DNA from: Gammaproteobacteria bacterium RIFCSPHIGHO2_12_FULL_35_23
GTDB taxonomy: Bacteria; Pseudomonadota; Gammaproteobacteria; UBA12402
DNA: 64,000 nt
Reading direction: 5' to 3'
Assembly (NCBI GenBank): GCA_001801465.1
Contig: MGXT01000003.1
Coordinates: forward strand, 1 to 64,000
In this document: positions 1 to 8,763 of the stretch, in pieces
Layout: every line of letters starts with the position of its first letter
Position numbering within the stretch: position 1 is the stretch's first letter
Made by a program: the position numbers and the translations under genes
Notes under the pieces: model-generated
What the model saw: only the letters and a program-made list of their open reading frames with translations
Told to the model about the DNA's origin: nothing
Database searches by the model: none

Positions 1-112
1 TCATTAATGCATTGCAAATTAATTCTCGTGTCATGCGAGGCTGTAAAGACTAACCAATTACGGATCGTGAAGAAAGTGGACCGTAGCCGAATTAGTGGAC
101 AGATTTCTCTGA

Positions 113-556
113 GTTAAAATATTAAAAATTCAGCCATTCGTTGCAGACAAAGGTGATCGTCTGTTCCTGAAAGGCTCATGGACTAAGGGAGGGCGCGAGC
201 GTTTTGTACCCATATTAACTCCAGAACAACGCAGATGGGTGGATGAAGCCAAAGCTCTCGTAAAATATAAAGATAATTCTTTGATCCCTCAGGATAAGAG
301 TTATAAAATTTATCGCAATACCATTAACAAATATTTTCAAAGGAAAAATATTTGTAAAACACATGGATTGCGACATTTATATGCTCAGCAACGCTATGAG
401 GAACTTACTGGGTGGAAATGTCCTGCGAAAGGTGGGTTATCACGTAAACAATTATCGTTTGAACAGCAACGGATCGATAAAGCTGCTCGTCTACAATTAA
501 CCAGCGAATTGGGCCATTCCAGAGTCCAAATCCTGGCTGTTTATTGTGGCCACTAA
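113..556 (+). pseudogene. Tyrosine-recombinase (integrase) C-terminal remnant
   Basis: The open frame begins just after a TGA at 110-112 and has no plausible start, so only the catalytic half of a site-specific recombinase remains. Visible family marks are a KGSWTKGGRERFVPI stretch (beta-hairpin with the catalytic Lys), HGLRH (Arg box) near 363-377, and LGHSRVQILAVYCGH at the end with the nucleophilic Tyr. A GTG at 239 gives only the last 105 residues. The missing N-terminal core-binding domain means it is almost certainly inactive. It is consistent with an integrated element whose mobility has decayed. An alternative is that the N-terminal part lies before the window, but the stop at 110 argues for breakage. 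Confidence 0.75.
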
Positions 557-840
557 ATTATTGAAAAATAATTGATAATTATAGTGTTGCTACACACAAT
601 ATTTCTACCGCTCCCCAAGATAGCAGAGATTTTATATTACTGCTTTGGGAGAAGCCATTATGATAGGACGAGAATTTCTATAGTTGATCTAATTTGAAGT
701 TAAGTTTTGTAGGAGAATATGGCGTTGCTGCTAGAGTAATAGAGGCAGTAAATAGCAACAATAGTATGCTAAAAATAACATATATAAATTGTGTGATTCA
801 TAGACATCGTTTCAATTAATTTGTTATATTTTCTGGCCAT
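557..840. other. Non-coding spacer between integrase and IS481 remnants
   Basis: I see no credible gene here. The stretch around 605-655 contains an imperfect inverted repeat (CTCCC...GCAG against CTGC...GGGAG) that could fold, but there is no following T-run that would make a convincing terminator. The rest is AT-rich and closed by stops in all frames I checked. It probably is debris between two mobile-element fragments. Confidence 0.4.
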
Positions 841-1017
841 ATGGATAGGCAAATTAAAGCTAGAACAAAATGGGTAAATCTTTATCTTGAAACAAAAGAT
901 GCGGGATACGTTTGTTGTAAATGCGGAATCTCACGCTCCACCCAGCGTAAATGGTATGGTCGCTATTTGCAAGAGGGAATAGATAGGCGCAATATAATTT
1001 CTCTCATATTATTTTAG
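841..1017 (+). pseudogene. IS481-type transposase N-terminal fragment
   Basis: This 58-codon frame starts MDRQIKARTKWVNLYLETKD and continues with a helix-turn-helix region (CCKCGISRSTQRKWYGRYLQEG). This is the DNA-binding start typical of IS481/IS3-type transposases. The frame then runs into NIISLILF and a stop, with no DDE catalytic domain. The last bases overlap the 3' end of the convergent MFS gene, so that gene or its insertion truncated the transposase. The family is recognised by pattern only. Confidence 0.65.
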
Positions 1018-2210
1018 CTATAAAGCGTTTTATTCTTTATAAAAAAGAAATAAATTAATAATGGAAAGAAACAAATGAGTAATGATCCTGCCCATAGTAA
1101 AACCCCACTTGGATTATGATCTAATGCAAAAGTTCCTATTAACGGTGAAAGTATGAATGTAGAGGCGGATAGCGCCTGATAGATGCCCATACAAAAGCCT
1201 CTTACCTCTTCCTTTGCATTTTGAAAGATTAGCGTGTATGAAACAGGCATAAATAGCATTTCACCAAGAGTTATTATAATCATGCTAATAAGAGCAAGAA
1301 AAAAACTTTGGTCAAATAGCAGTACAAAAAAACCAATGCCTAAAATAATTGAACCTGTACTCATTAGAAGAAACTGCGGGAACTTACTTAATAAATTCAA
1401 CAGACCAACTTGAAAAACTGCTATTATCAAAGAATTAACTAAAAACAACATGCCTAAAGCATGAGAAGCCAAGTGATAGTGTGCCGACAAAAATAATGAA
1501 TAAGAAGATCCTGTTTGATTAAAAACAAGCGTTCCCAAGAAAAAACTAACTAGACTAATGAGAAGAAACTTTTCTTTCCAGATGCTAGTTTTAATTTTAT
1601 TTGAGGCTTTATTAGATTTTAACTGTTTTTCTTTTAAAGGAAGTAATATGACTAGAGTAGCAATGCCACTTATTGCGGATAAAATAAAGATATTCCTATA
1701 ATTTTCATAGGCTAATAATCCTGCGATACCATATGATATAGCGCAGCCAATGTTAAATAGCATATAACGAATGCTATTCATGTGCACTCTTTCTTGAGGT
1801 TGTGTTAAATTCATTAGATAAATTCTTACTGCAGAAGAAAACACAGCAGTTGCACAACCAAATATGCTCAAGATTATGGTAACCAGCCATTCGGGTTGTC
1901 GAAGAAAATAGACAATAACAGTTAAAACTAGATAACTAACAATTGATATAAATGAAATCGTATAAGAAGAAAACTTATCGCATAGTGTTCCTCCAAAAAA
2001 AGAACCAATAATAAAACCCACGCCAAAAATAGAGAGAACAATACCAGTTTGTTGTAATGAGTAATCCAAGCTATGCTTTAAATACAAAGGTAAAAACATG
2101 ATGCTGGCATAGCCTAGTGCATAAGTAAAAATAGATAAAAGAGCGAGAGTAATCTCTTTGGTTAGTTTTTGGCCTGGAGCAAAATAAGTTTTTAAATGTC
2201 TCAATATCAT
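1014..2210 (-). CDS. MFS transporter, 12-TM type
   Basis: A 398-residue, strongly hydrophobic protein with the length and periodicity of a 12-helix major facilitator. A degenerate motif A (GGTLCDKFSSY) follows the second helix at about residues 73-84, in the expected cytoplasmic loop. The C-terminal half ends in a basic tail. The substrate cannot be read from sequence. It lies about 500 bp from a candidate RiPP precursor and cyclodehydratase, on the opposite strand, so product export is a possible but unproven role; a general drug or nutrient carrier is equally possible. Confidence 0.85.
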   Translation of the reverse strand: MILRHLKTYFAPGQKLTKEITLALLSIFTYALGYASIMFLPLYLKHSLDYSLQQTGIVLSIFGVGFIIGSFFGGTLCDKFSSYTISFISIVSYLVLTVIVYFLRQPEWLVTIILSIFGCATAVFSSAVRIYLMNLTQPQERVHMNSIRYMLFNIGCAISYGIAGLLAYENYRNIFILSAISGIATLVILLPLKEKQLKSNKASNKIKTSIWKEKFLLISLVSFFLGTLVFNQTGSSYSLFLSAHYHLASHALGMLFLVNSLIIAVFQVGLLNLLSKFPQFLLMSTGSIILGIGFFVLLFDQSFFLALISMIIITLGEMLFMPVSYTLIFQNAKEEVRGFCMGIYQALSASTFILSPLIGTFALDHNPSGVLLWAGSLLICFFPLLIYFFFIKNKTLYS

Positions 2211-2410
2211 TAAATAGGATTACCATAATACAAACATAAAAAGTGCTGCAACAGTATCGTGCTTATCTCTTACGTTTTTCAATTCAATTGGAAAATAGAT
2301 AGAATATGAGCTTAAGAGTAAGAGAGCAAGTAGATAAAATAAAAAATATACACATTTTAAATCAATTGGTTACAGTATTTACCAAACGACTGATAGCTAT
2401 TTAGCTCTAC

Positions 2411-2580
2411 CTATTGGGCATTAAAGAAGATAGGTTGCTTTGAGGCTTTACATAAGGCTTCTAAAAACGATGCACCTTGCTTTTTAATGGTAGAAATATA
2501 GCCACGAATACGGCAAAAACACCTTAACCTTTCAGTTGCTCAGAAACAGCCAGAGATTTTTACTACATTTTCATTATTCG
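2411..2580 (-). pseudogene. IS66-type transposase C-terminal fragment
   Basis: Read on the minus strand, this stretch encodes VKISGCF, a stop, then RCFCRIRGYISTIKKQG and SFLEALCKASKQ before a terminal stop at 2411. The pattern (KISGCFR...F..IRGYISTIRKQG) is the characteristic C-terminal end of IS66-family transposases. At least one internal stop is present and everything upstream is missing. It is therefore a dead scrap, but it shows that mobile DNA has been active immediately upstream of the RiPP-like locus. Confidence 0.65.
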
Positions 2581-2705
2581 AATAGGCTGAATGGTTACAA
2601 ATGATTATTTGTCGTTTATTTGCCCATTTGACTAGAAATTGACTTTTCATCTAAAGAAAGTTACAATGGCCGCTGTCGTATGTTATCTTGTCTAATAATC
2701 TGATC

Positions 2706-2712
2706 TGAGGAG
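2706..2712 (+). promoter_or_regulatory. Shine-Dalgarno for the candidate precursor peptide
   Basis: TGAGGAG sits seven bases before the ATG at 2720. It is better than the average ribosome-binding site in this AT-rich window. This is the main reason for treating the following 47-codon frame as translated. Confidence 0.55.
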
Positions 2713-2719
2713 TCGCTTG

Positions 2720-2863
2720 ATGAATTTGCCCAAAAAGAGCTTATGTGAAATTATTCAGCCAGCCGATGATCAACACCAAAAATTTACTTATCCAGTCAAT
2801 ATAGAAGATCTAATCTATGCAACAGATTGCGCTTGCACCTATGATGAATCAATAGAAGGCTAA
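2720..2863 (+). CDS. Candidate TOMM/LAP-type RiPP precursor peptide, 47 aa
   Basis: This short frame has a good Shine-Dalgarno and ends 27 bases before a YcaO cyclodehydratase gene on the same strand. The first two-thirds are charged and leader-like (Lys5, Lys6, Cys9, Asp16-17, then FTYPVNIEDLIY at about 22-33). The last part concentrates heterocyclisable residues: Thr35, Cys37, Cys39, Thr40, Ser44 (ATDCACTYDES). In azol(in)e RiPPs such Cys/Thr/Ser clusters are cyclised by YcaO enzymes. There is no Gly-Gly cleavage site and only two core cysteines. The assignment rests on position, size and composition; I recognise no named precursor family. A chance ORF is the main alternative. Confidence 0.55.
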   Translation: MNLPKKSLCEIIQPADDQHQKFTYPVNIEDLIYATDCACTYDESIEG

Positions 2864-2890
2864 TTAAGCCTAAAATAGGACATTGCTTTT

Positions 2891-5164
2891 GTGGATTTAA
2901 TAGCATTACCGTTTGTTGTGATTCCATTAACACATAAAGCTTTAGTTCAGTGCGGTGAGCTCAAGCTTGAAATTACCGGTGATAGCGCATTTGAAATTAT
3001 TTCAACAATAAAAAAACTTGCCAGCACGCGCATTGAATATATGCAGCTTATTGATTCTCTGAAGAAAAATGATGCAGAGGAAGTGCGGGCTATTCTCGAG
3101 TACCTGCTTGAGAACAATCTCTTAGTCCAGATAAATGAAGACACCTCTCTGGAAAAAGCACAATTGCCAGAAGCATTATTTTACTGGCATTTAAAATTAT
3201 CTGAAGAAGCTGCGAATCAAAAATTATCTCTCATTAATATCGTTATTGTTGGCATTAATACGGGCTCAGTACTTCTGGAGCGACATCTCAAGCAATTGGG
3301 TTTTACCAATGTATATTGCCTATCAGATGATGCATTAGATATGGAATCCACTAAGGCGTGTTATCCCAAACTACAGGAGACTATTGACAAGCAGGCACTG
3401 TTACTAACAGCGGATTACATTATTGCCTACGCTGTATTTCACCAGATTATTCCTTTGCTCTCTTGGAACAAGTACTGTTTGACTCACGCAAAATATTTTT
3501 TGCCTATTGTTATTGATAATACCAAGTCATATATTGGACCACTGGTATCACCAGATAGCTTAAGCTGCTTTCATTGTGCCCATTTAAGACGACTATCCAG
3601 TTTCACCGACAATCATTTGGATGGTATAAAAAATTGGTATCATAAATCCATGGCTCACAGCCACGGTCATCATTTCAGCGTATTATGTCAGGCCAACAGC
3701 GTTATTGGGACAATGCTGTTCAACCAGGCATTAAATTTACCATCGTTAAAGCTAAATACAGTCATTGAAACATCCCCTTTAGGACCTACCATGGTAGAGC
3801 ATTCTATATTGAAAATTCCACATTGTTATGCCTGTATCAGTGACCGAAATAAAACTATCACAATGAATGAAGATACTTTGGAAAGTAAACTTGCATACTT
3901 GTTGGATCCCAAATTTGGTATTTTAAAGTATGTGCGCTTAGAGCAGCTTCCAAAGCCGTCAACAGCTTTTTATCATTATTTATCTTGTGCTAATAACACC
4001 CGAGCTTTCTCTAACCAGAAAAATTTCGCTTATGGCAAAGGTGTGGCAACAACTAAAAAAAAGGCTATGCTGAAAGCAATTGGAGAATCGATCGAACGAT
4101 ATTGCTCCGCGCTTTATAACAAAAATCACCTGCCATTTTCTTCTATTGAAGCTGCCACCTTTAAAACATTGCCCTTAGATAAAATAATGTCATACGAAAA
4201 AGATTTTTATCAATCCAATAATCGAATTAAACAATTAACAGAGAAACACAGAATCCATTGGGCGCCAACGCTTAACTTGCATACTGGTGAAACTGTCTAT
4301 GTGCCAGCTAGCTTGATCTACTTACCTTATAATTCGAGAGACGATGAATTAAAAATCATTCAGAACATATCGACAGGGCTAGCAAGCCATACCTCTTATT
4401 GCGATGCAGCAGTGACAGCGATTTGTGAAGTTCTTGAGCGTGATGCATTCATGATTTTTTGGCGAAATAAATTGCCTCCTCGCCAAATAACGCTTAGTAC
4501 TTTACCTCAAACATTGTTAGAAATTGTAGAGAAATTTAGCATTAGAAATCTGGAAGTATCCTTATTTGATATGACAACTGACCTAGGTATTCCTGTAATA
4601 TTTGGTATGTTACGAGCAAAAAAAGGCTATCCAATATTGGCTGCAACAGCTGCTTGTAATGTTTCTTCATATACAGCAATTCAATCTACCTTAGAGGAAT
4701 TAGAGCTGGTTCGCCATAATATATTTTTATTGTCAAAAATGGATGGCTTCCATCAAGCAAAATTGTTGGAAAAAACTCAAGTTAAAGACCAAAAAGATCA
4801 TTTATTGTATTGGCAGAATGAAAACAATCAACACGAGATTGCCTTTATAGAGCAGTCTAGTCAGAGCATCTCTTTTCAACAAATAGCCAATTGCAACCTT
4901 GATGATGGTAAAGCAAAGTTTGATTTTTTAAGTATGCAGCTATCAAACAATAAATTAGATTGTTATTTAGCAGATATTACATCGGAAGATATTAAAGGAT
5001 TAGGGTATTGTGTAGTAAGAGCGATTATTCCACAAGCACACCCTTTGGCATTTGGGTATGGCTATGAGTTATTTAATTGTCGACGACTTTATGATGTACC
5101 TGCTGCACTGGGAATAAATTTAAGTAATGTAGGTTATCATCGCGTACCACATCCATTTCCGTGA
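2891..5164 (+). CDS. Fused E1-like / YcaO cyclodehydratase (TOMM-type)
   Basis: 757 residues starting at GTG with AGGA about ten bases before it. Residues 1-95 look like a small winged-helix peptide-binding domain. About 110-320 form an E1/ThiF-like partner domain (LINIVIVGINTG) with two zinc CxxC pairs, Cys226/Cys229 and Cys312/Cys315. From about 340 onward it is a YcaO domain with the ATP/Mg signatures KAIGESIERY (396-404) and AICEVLERDAF. The protein ends in PHPFP (753-757), a C-terminal PxPxP tail typical of azoline-forming YcaO enzymes. Known relatives ATP-dependently cyclise Cys/Ser/Thr of a leader-bound peptide into azolines. The likely substrate is the 47-aa frame just upstream. No FMN dehydrogenase is nearby, so azolines rather than azoles would be expected. 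The family call is firm; the substrate is inferred. Confidence 0.88.
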   Translation: MDLIALPFVVIPLTHKALVQCGELKLEITGDSAFEIISTIKKLASTRIEYMQLIDSLKKNDAEEVRAILEYLLENNLLVQINEDTSLEKAQLPEALFYWHLKLSEEAANQKLSLINIVIVGINTGSVLLERHLKQLGFTNVYCLSDDALDMESTKACYPKLQETIDKQALLLTADYIIAYAVFHQIIPLLSWNKYCLTHAKYFLPIVIDNTKSYIGPLVSPDSLSCFHCAHLRRLSSFTDNHLDGIKNWYHKSMAHSHGHHFSVLCQANSVIGTMLFNQALNLPSLKLNTVIETSPLGPTMVEHSILKIPHCYACISDRNKTITMNEDTLESKLAYLLDPKFGILKYVRLEQLPKPSTAFYHYLSCANNTRAFSNQKNFAYGKGVATTKKKAMLKAIGESIERYCSALYNKNHLPFSSIEAATFKTLPLDKIMSYEKDFYQSNNRIKQLTEKHRIHWAPTLNLHTGETVYVPASLIYLPYNSRDDELKIIQNISTGLASHTSYCDAAVTAICEVLERDAFMIFWRNKLPPRQITLSTLPQTLLEIVEKFSIRNLEVSLFDMTTDLGIPVIFGMLRAKKGYPILAATAACNVSSYTAIQSTLEELELVRHNIFLLSKMDGFHQAKLLEKTQVKDQKDHLLYWQNENNQHEIAFIEQSSQSISFQQIANCNLDDGKAKFDFLSMQLSNNKLDCYLADITSEDIKGLGYCVVRAIIPQAHPLAFGYGYELFNCRRLYDVPAALGINLSNVGYHRVPHPFP

Positions 5165-5214
5165 CAAGTTTCACCCGGTCATTAGCCAATCTGGCTAAAC
5201 CACATAAGTCATAG

Positions 5215-6006
5215 TTAAATATTTGAATGTGGTTTTTGCAAATAAACCTTGAGCAATGAACGTTCGTGATCAGCAAAATTATTTATACCCTGTTGTTGCA
5301 TTAACTTAATAAAACACTCACTAATTTCACGTAAGAATTTTGGATGCAGAACATTTGGAAGCTGTTTGAGATGTGGTAACCAGCCAGAAATTAACGATTC
5401 AAATGCGGCTTGGCTATCAATGTCTTTGAGTTTTTCAAAAACACATTCTATTTTTTTTATTTTAAATCCAGCCACTTCCGCTAAAGGAGGATAGTTTTTT
5501 TCATTATAGAAATAATAGCCAGGATCAAAGCTATTAAAGTAGGGTTGCCAATAAGGGCGGCTAACTACTTCGTCAAGTGTTTGCCATAGCAAAGTTGGTT
5601 TTGGGCAGATTAGCAGAAGGGCTAAACCACCTGGTTTTATCAGACTGTGCAGATAAGTTAATACAACTTGTTGGTCTTTAATCCAATGCAAACATGCCAG
5701 TGATAATACGATGTCAAACTGTCCTGTGAGCGTCATGGCTGCGGCGTTCATTTTTTTATATTGGATGCTTGGGTGTTGGTTATGTTGGTTGGCATATTGA
5801 ATCATATGCTCATCTGAATCAATCGCGACAATATTGCATCCATTAAAATGTTCAGCCATATAAAAGTCAATTGTGCCATTACCGCAACCAACATCGAGAA
5901 TACATTGATTTTCTAAGTGATCAATATTAGCCCATCGCAATAAGTCATTAAAAAGATTAACTCTATGTTGTCCGGTTTTCTGATAACGCTCTGGATTCCA
6001 ACGCAT
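5215..6006 (-). CDS. Class I SAM-dependent methyltransferase
   Basis: A 263-residue protein, taking the ATG at 6006 (MRWNPERYQ), which has AAGGAGTC before it and lies one base after the upstream gene's stop. The longer frame to 6054 would overlap that gene. Motif I is ILDVGCGNG (about residue 36), followed by the acidic end of strand 2 (VAIDSD) and motif IV (FDIVLSLACLHWI). The opening resembles the trans-aconitate/malonyl-ACP methyltransferase type (W.P..Y), but the substrate is not defined. It converges on the YcaO gene 50 bp away and is co-transcribed with a GNAT, so peptide tailoring is possible. General metabolism is the alternative. Confidence 0.85.
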   Translation of the reverse strand: MRWNPERYQKTGQHRVNLFNDLLRWANIDHLENQCILDVGCGNGTIDFYMAEHFNGCNIVAIDSDEHMIQYANQHNQHPSIQYKKMNAAAMTLTGQFDIVLSLACLHWIKDQQVVLTYLHSLIKPGGLALLLICPKPTLLWQTLDEVVSRPYWQPYFNSFDPGYYFYNEKNYPPLAEVAGFKIKKIECVFEKLKDIDSQAAFESLISGWLPHLKQLPNVLHPKFLREISECFIKLMQQQGINNFADHERSLLKVYLQKPHSNI

Positions 6007-6007
6007 A

Positions 6008-6547
6008 TTAGACTCCTTGTGCTTCAAAGACATATAGATTGACATATTGTTCAAAGCAAATGGGGTGAGGAATAGTTTTGTAATGCTTTACAAGTTTAAA
6101 ACCGAGACCTCTTAAAAGTTTATTGGGCTCGTTGTTATGGGCATTAGGTTGGCAATAAATACGCTTTAAATCAAAATATTTAAAATAATATTGCAAAGAT
6201 AGCCAAAAGAATGAATACCCTAACTTTTTGTGTCGAGCCTCAGGTTTCCAGATATGTAAATGGGTAAATGCTTGATTACTAAATTCGATATGGTCAATAC
6301 AAGAATGACCAATAAGCTCATCGTCATAATACCAACTTAGACAGAAAAATTGTTTTTCCTCGAGTGGTTTTTTATATTCAGAAAGCATATAGCTATGCCA
6401 ATTTTCAAAAGAAGGCAGTTTAGTAGCATCTGTGCCACGCTTTTGGAGTTCAGCTGGACTGGAGTCTAGAAAATATCGAATAACGGCAGAAAACTCTTTT
6501 GGCGTAGTTGGAAAGACTTTGCAGTGTAAATTTAAGTTAATCATCAA
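6008..6547 (-). CDS. GNAT-family N-acetyltransferase
   Basis: 179 residues with the GNAT pattern: a beta-strand region WYYDDELIGHSCIDHI, then HIWKPEARHKKLGYSFFWLSLQYYF as the acetyl-CoA loop and helix, and a terminal IYCQPNAHNNEPNKLLRGLGF, the common N...A...G F ending. It lies one base upstream of the methyltransferase start, so the two are surely one transcript. The acceptor is unknown. Position next to the RiPP locus allows a modifying or self-immunity role, which is inference only. Confidence 0.8.
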   Translation of the reverse strand: MMINLNLHCKVFPTTPKEFSAVIRYFLDSSPAELQKRGTDATKLPSFENWHSYMLSEYKKPLEEKQFFCLSWYYDDELIGHSCIDHIEFSNQAFTHLHIWKPEARHKKLGYSFFWLSLQYYFKYFDLKRIYCQPNAHNNEPNKLLRGLGFKLVKHYKTIPHPICFEQYVNLYVFEAQGV

Positions 6548-6566
6548 AGAAAGACCTCATCATTGA

Positions 6567-7286
6567 TTAATTTATTACAAAGGGGTTGAAATTAATGCCG
6601 ATGTCATAAGCATCAACACTTTCAATTCGTTTTAAATATCGAACTATAAACACACCAAAAAAGCTAAGACATACAATAATGGCTTCACATATAAGATATG
6701 AAGAAAAAATTGAATTGATAATTTCTTTGATAGTGTAAATGCCACTGTATGCAATAATGCAGGCAATTGCTGAAAAAGCAAATACCCCTATAGTAGTCGA
6801 GCAAGTACTTCGTAGCCAATAAAAACGACCTCTTGTTAGTATTTTCCATTTCGAAATGATATAGACATTGATGAATTCACTGGAAAAAATGGTGATCAAG
6901 TCCGCCAGCATTGAACGCAACATTGGCGGAATAAGAATAGAATAGGCATGTTGGTATTCTGCGTGTTTCAAATGAGGCAAGAGGACAACTATGTTCAACG
7001 CAAAGACAAAAAGGATCTCGCATAAAAGGGCTGTCCAAATCATTTTTCTTGCTAATTTATACCCATATACTTCTGTAACAATGTCCCCTACAAAGTAAGT
7101 TAATGGAACAATGAATGCAGAGCCTGAGACAATCAGGCCCTCTAATTTAGCCATGCGATAACCAATAGTCATCTCACCCAATAGAGCTGTTAGATAAACC
7201 ATAAATAGCATCGAGCAGAATTTATATTGCTCTTTGGGATGAGCAGTAGAAGCTTTAAGAATATTTTCAATTGATTGATTTTTCAT
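6567..7286 (-). CDS. VUT/YhhQ-family transporter (queuosine precursor type)
   Basis: A 239-residue membrane protein with about six helices. The family-specific motif FVGDIVTEVYGYKLARKMIW follows helix 2. E. coli YhhQ imports queuosine precursors (preQ0/preQ1), and that is the best-supported role for the family. The protein is at the usual length of the family with an N-terminal hydrophilic extension. It lies 19 bp upstream of the GNAT on the same strand and is probably in that transcript. No queuosine riboswitch is recognisable upstream. Confidence 0.8.
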   Translation of the reverse strand: MKNQSIENILKASTAHPKEQYKFCSMLFMVYLTALLGEMTIGYRMAKLEGLIVSGSAFIVPLTYFVGDIVTEVYGYKLARKMIWTALLCEILFVFALNIVVLLPHLKHAEYQHAYSILIPPMLRSMLADLITIFSSEFINVYIISKWKILTRGRFYWLRSTCSTTIGVFAFSAIACIIAYSGIYTIKEIINSIFSSYLICEAIIVCLSFFGVFIVRYLKRIESVDAYDIGINFNPFVIN

Positions 7287-7338
7287 TTAGCAAATTATCC
7301 TATAATGTATAAACCTTATAATAAAACCTTTATTGGAA

Positions 7339-7872
7339 TTATTTTTCATCTTTATTTTTTAACTGCTTACGCAAAATTTCTTTTTGCTTTTCCTCTAAAA
7401 TAGACTGTTCACCAGCTGTAGTCATTCCTATCATATGTGCTTCTTTTTGTGCTAACCCTTCTATAATTTCTTCATTATTTGAAATTTCATTTGCAGTAAC
7501 TATTTTATAGTTTTTGTCTCCCTTCTTAAGCACAGCAAATAACATCTGATCATAATTTTTTGATAAAGTTTTTGCGAGTATTTTGTATTTAGGGCTATTA
7601 ATACCGAGATAACCAAGATAAGTTAGTGTCCTTACATCTCTCGGTGAAAAACAGTTAACCACTTTATCATCAGCTAGTAGTTTTTCAGGAGCAGATTTAA
7701 TCACCGTCTGCTTTCCTATTAGTTGTATGCTAACTTGATAATCACCATTAGCATCTTGTTCGATATTAACGATTCGATAGGTTGGAATATAACATTCATC
7801 TGGTTTGGTAAAGTTTTTCCATTGCTGGAATACTCTACTTAAAAATTTAATTGGTCTAAGCTGTTTTTTCAT
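7339..7872 (-). CDS. Hypothetical protein downstream of S24-type repressor
   Basis: I do not recognise this 177-residue protein. It is soluble, with a basic N-terminus (MKKQLRPIKFLSRVFQQWKNF), a predicted beta-rich middle (YRIVNIEQDANGDYQVSIQLIGK) and a Lys/Glu-rich helical C-terminal tail. There is no signal peptide or transmembrane helix. Ten bases separate it from the repressor gene upstream, so the two are co-transcribed. Pairing with a phage-type repressor suggests an element-maintenance or accessory regulatory role, but nothing in the sequence says which. Confidence 0.65.
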   Translation of the reverse strand: MKKQLRPIKFLSRVFQQWKNFTKPDECYIPTYRIVNIEQDANGDYQVSIQLIGKQTVIKSAPEKLLADDKVVNCFSPRDVRTLTYLGYLGINSPKYKILAKTLSKNYDQMLFAVLKKGDKNYKIVTANEISNNEEIIEGLAQKEAHMIGMTTAGEQSILEEKQKEILRKQLKNKDEK

Positions 7873-7882
7873 AACTTACCTA

Positions 7883-8542
7883 CTACGAACTACTATAACG
7901 ATAACGAAACTCAATCATTACTCCCAAAACCTGATCAGTTTTCTTCAATAGACGCATTGGAAAAGCATTTAAATCAGGGTTCATGGGTTTCAAGTATTGA
8001 TGTTCACCATCAATGATGAGCTGCCTAAAAAGCGGAACTTTGGCATCAGTTTTAACAAGTACAAAGCAGCGATCCAGTAGTAGTTCACTAGGATTAGGAT
8101 CTAGAATTAGCAAAGAATTCTTGGGAAAATAAGGCTCCATAGAGGAGTCTGGTAATATCGTTGCAAAAGTAGTGTTACTAAGTGTTTGATCTGCAAAAAT
8201 ATATTCTGTTACATTATATTCCTCTGGAGAAGTTAAGTATTCCTCGATTTGATCCCAGAATATTATGGGTACTTCTTTTGCTTTAGCTTTTGATATGACT
8301 GGTAAATCAATATTAACTATTGATTCAGGTAGTGGTTGTTCACCCTTCAGTTGTTCCAAATTAATATTAAAAAACTCTGCGATTGGTTTAAGGGTTTTAC
8401 CATGAGGATTAGGAGAAGCACCTGAAACAATACGATGTAAGGTTTGTTGTGGTAAATGTGTGTCTCGAGCTAATTGCGAAGTATTAATGCTCCTTTTAAA
8501 CATTAAAGTTTTTAGTATATTACTAATCAATGACTTACCCAT
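7883..8542 (-). CDS. Phage-repressor-like regulator, HTH plus S24 domain
   Basis: 219 residues. Residues about 19-60 form a Cro/CI-type helix-turn-helix (NTSQLARDTHLPQQTLHRIVSG). Residues about 88-215 form a LexA/CI S24-like domain with the nucleophile loop DSSMEP (Ser134). Where the catalytic Lys should stand (CI: TFKKL) the aligned stretch is LFRQL, so the general base appears to be Arg173; self-cleavage may be lost. The gene is divergent from several small ORFs starting near 8764, so the 8543-8763 interval probably contains its operators. It is the likely master switch of this accessory region. Confidence 0.82.
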   Translation of the reverse strand: MGKSLISNILKTLMFKRSINTSQLARDTHLPQQTLHRIVSGASPNPHGKTLKPIAEFFNINLEQLKGEQPLPESIVNIDLPVISKAKAKEVPIIFWDQIEEYLTSPEEYNVTEYIFADQTLSNTTFATILPDSSMEPYFPKNSLLILDPNPSELLLDRCFVLVKTDAKVPLFRQLIIDGEHQYLKPMNPDLNAFPMRLLKKTDQVLGVMIEFRYRYSSS

Positions 8543-8763
8543 TTAAACAAAGCCAATCTATTTATTTCCACCTTAAATATGAGTAAAATACCCATTTATT
8601 ATTGACACAAACAATTTTTTGAGTAATATATCACATAAAGGCCAAACTTAAAACAAGGAAAACACTAAGAGTATTGAGCAAAAGCTTATCTTCTTGAGAA
8701 GTAATCCCATTCTTTTGCATGCTAAGCAAAGTAATTCATGAAGTAAATTATTTTCGCAATTTT
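8543..8763. promoter_or_regulatory. Divergent control region of the S24-type repressor
   Basis: This 220-bp AT-rich interval separates the repressor (leftward) from rightward small ORFs, the classic position for repressor operators. I cannot pick out a clean repeated operator by eye. No ORF of note is present. Confidence 0.35.

Noticed and set aside
580-660. Inverted repeat as terminator or small RNA
   Set aside because: Pairing is imperfect and no T-run follows.
5073-5276. Minus-strand 67-codon frame over the YcaO 3' end
   Set aside because: It is a shadow of the well-supported YcaO frame and of the methyltransferase end, with no family features.
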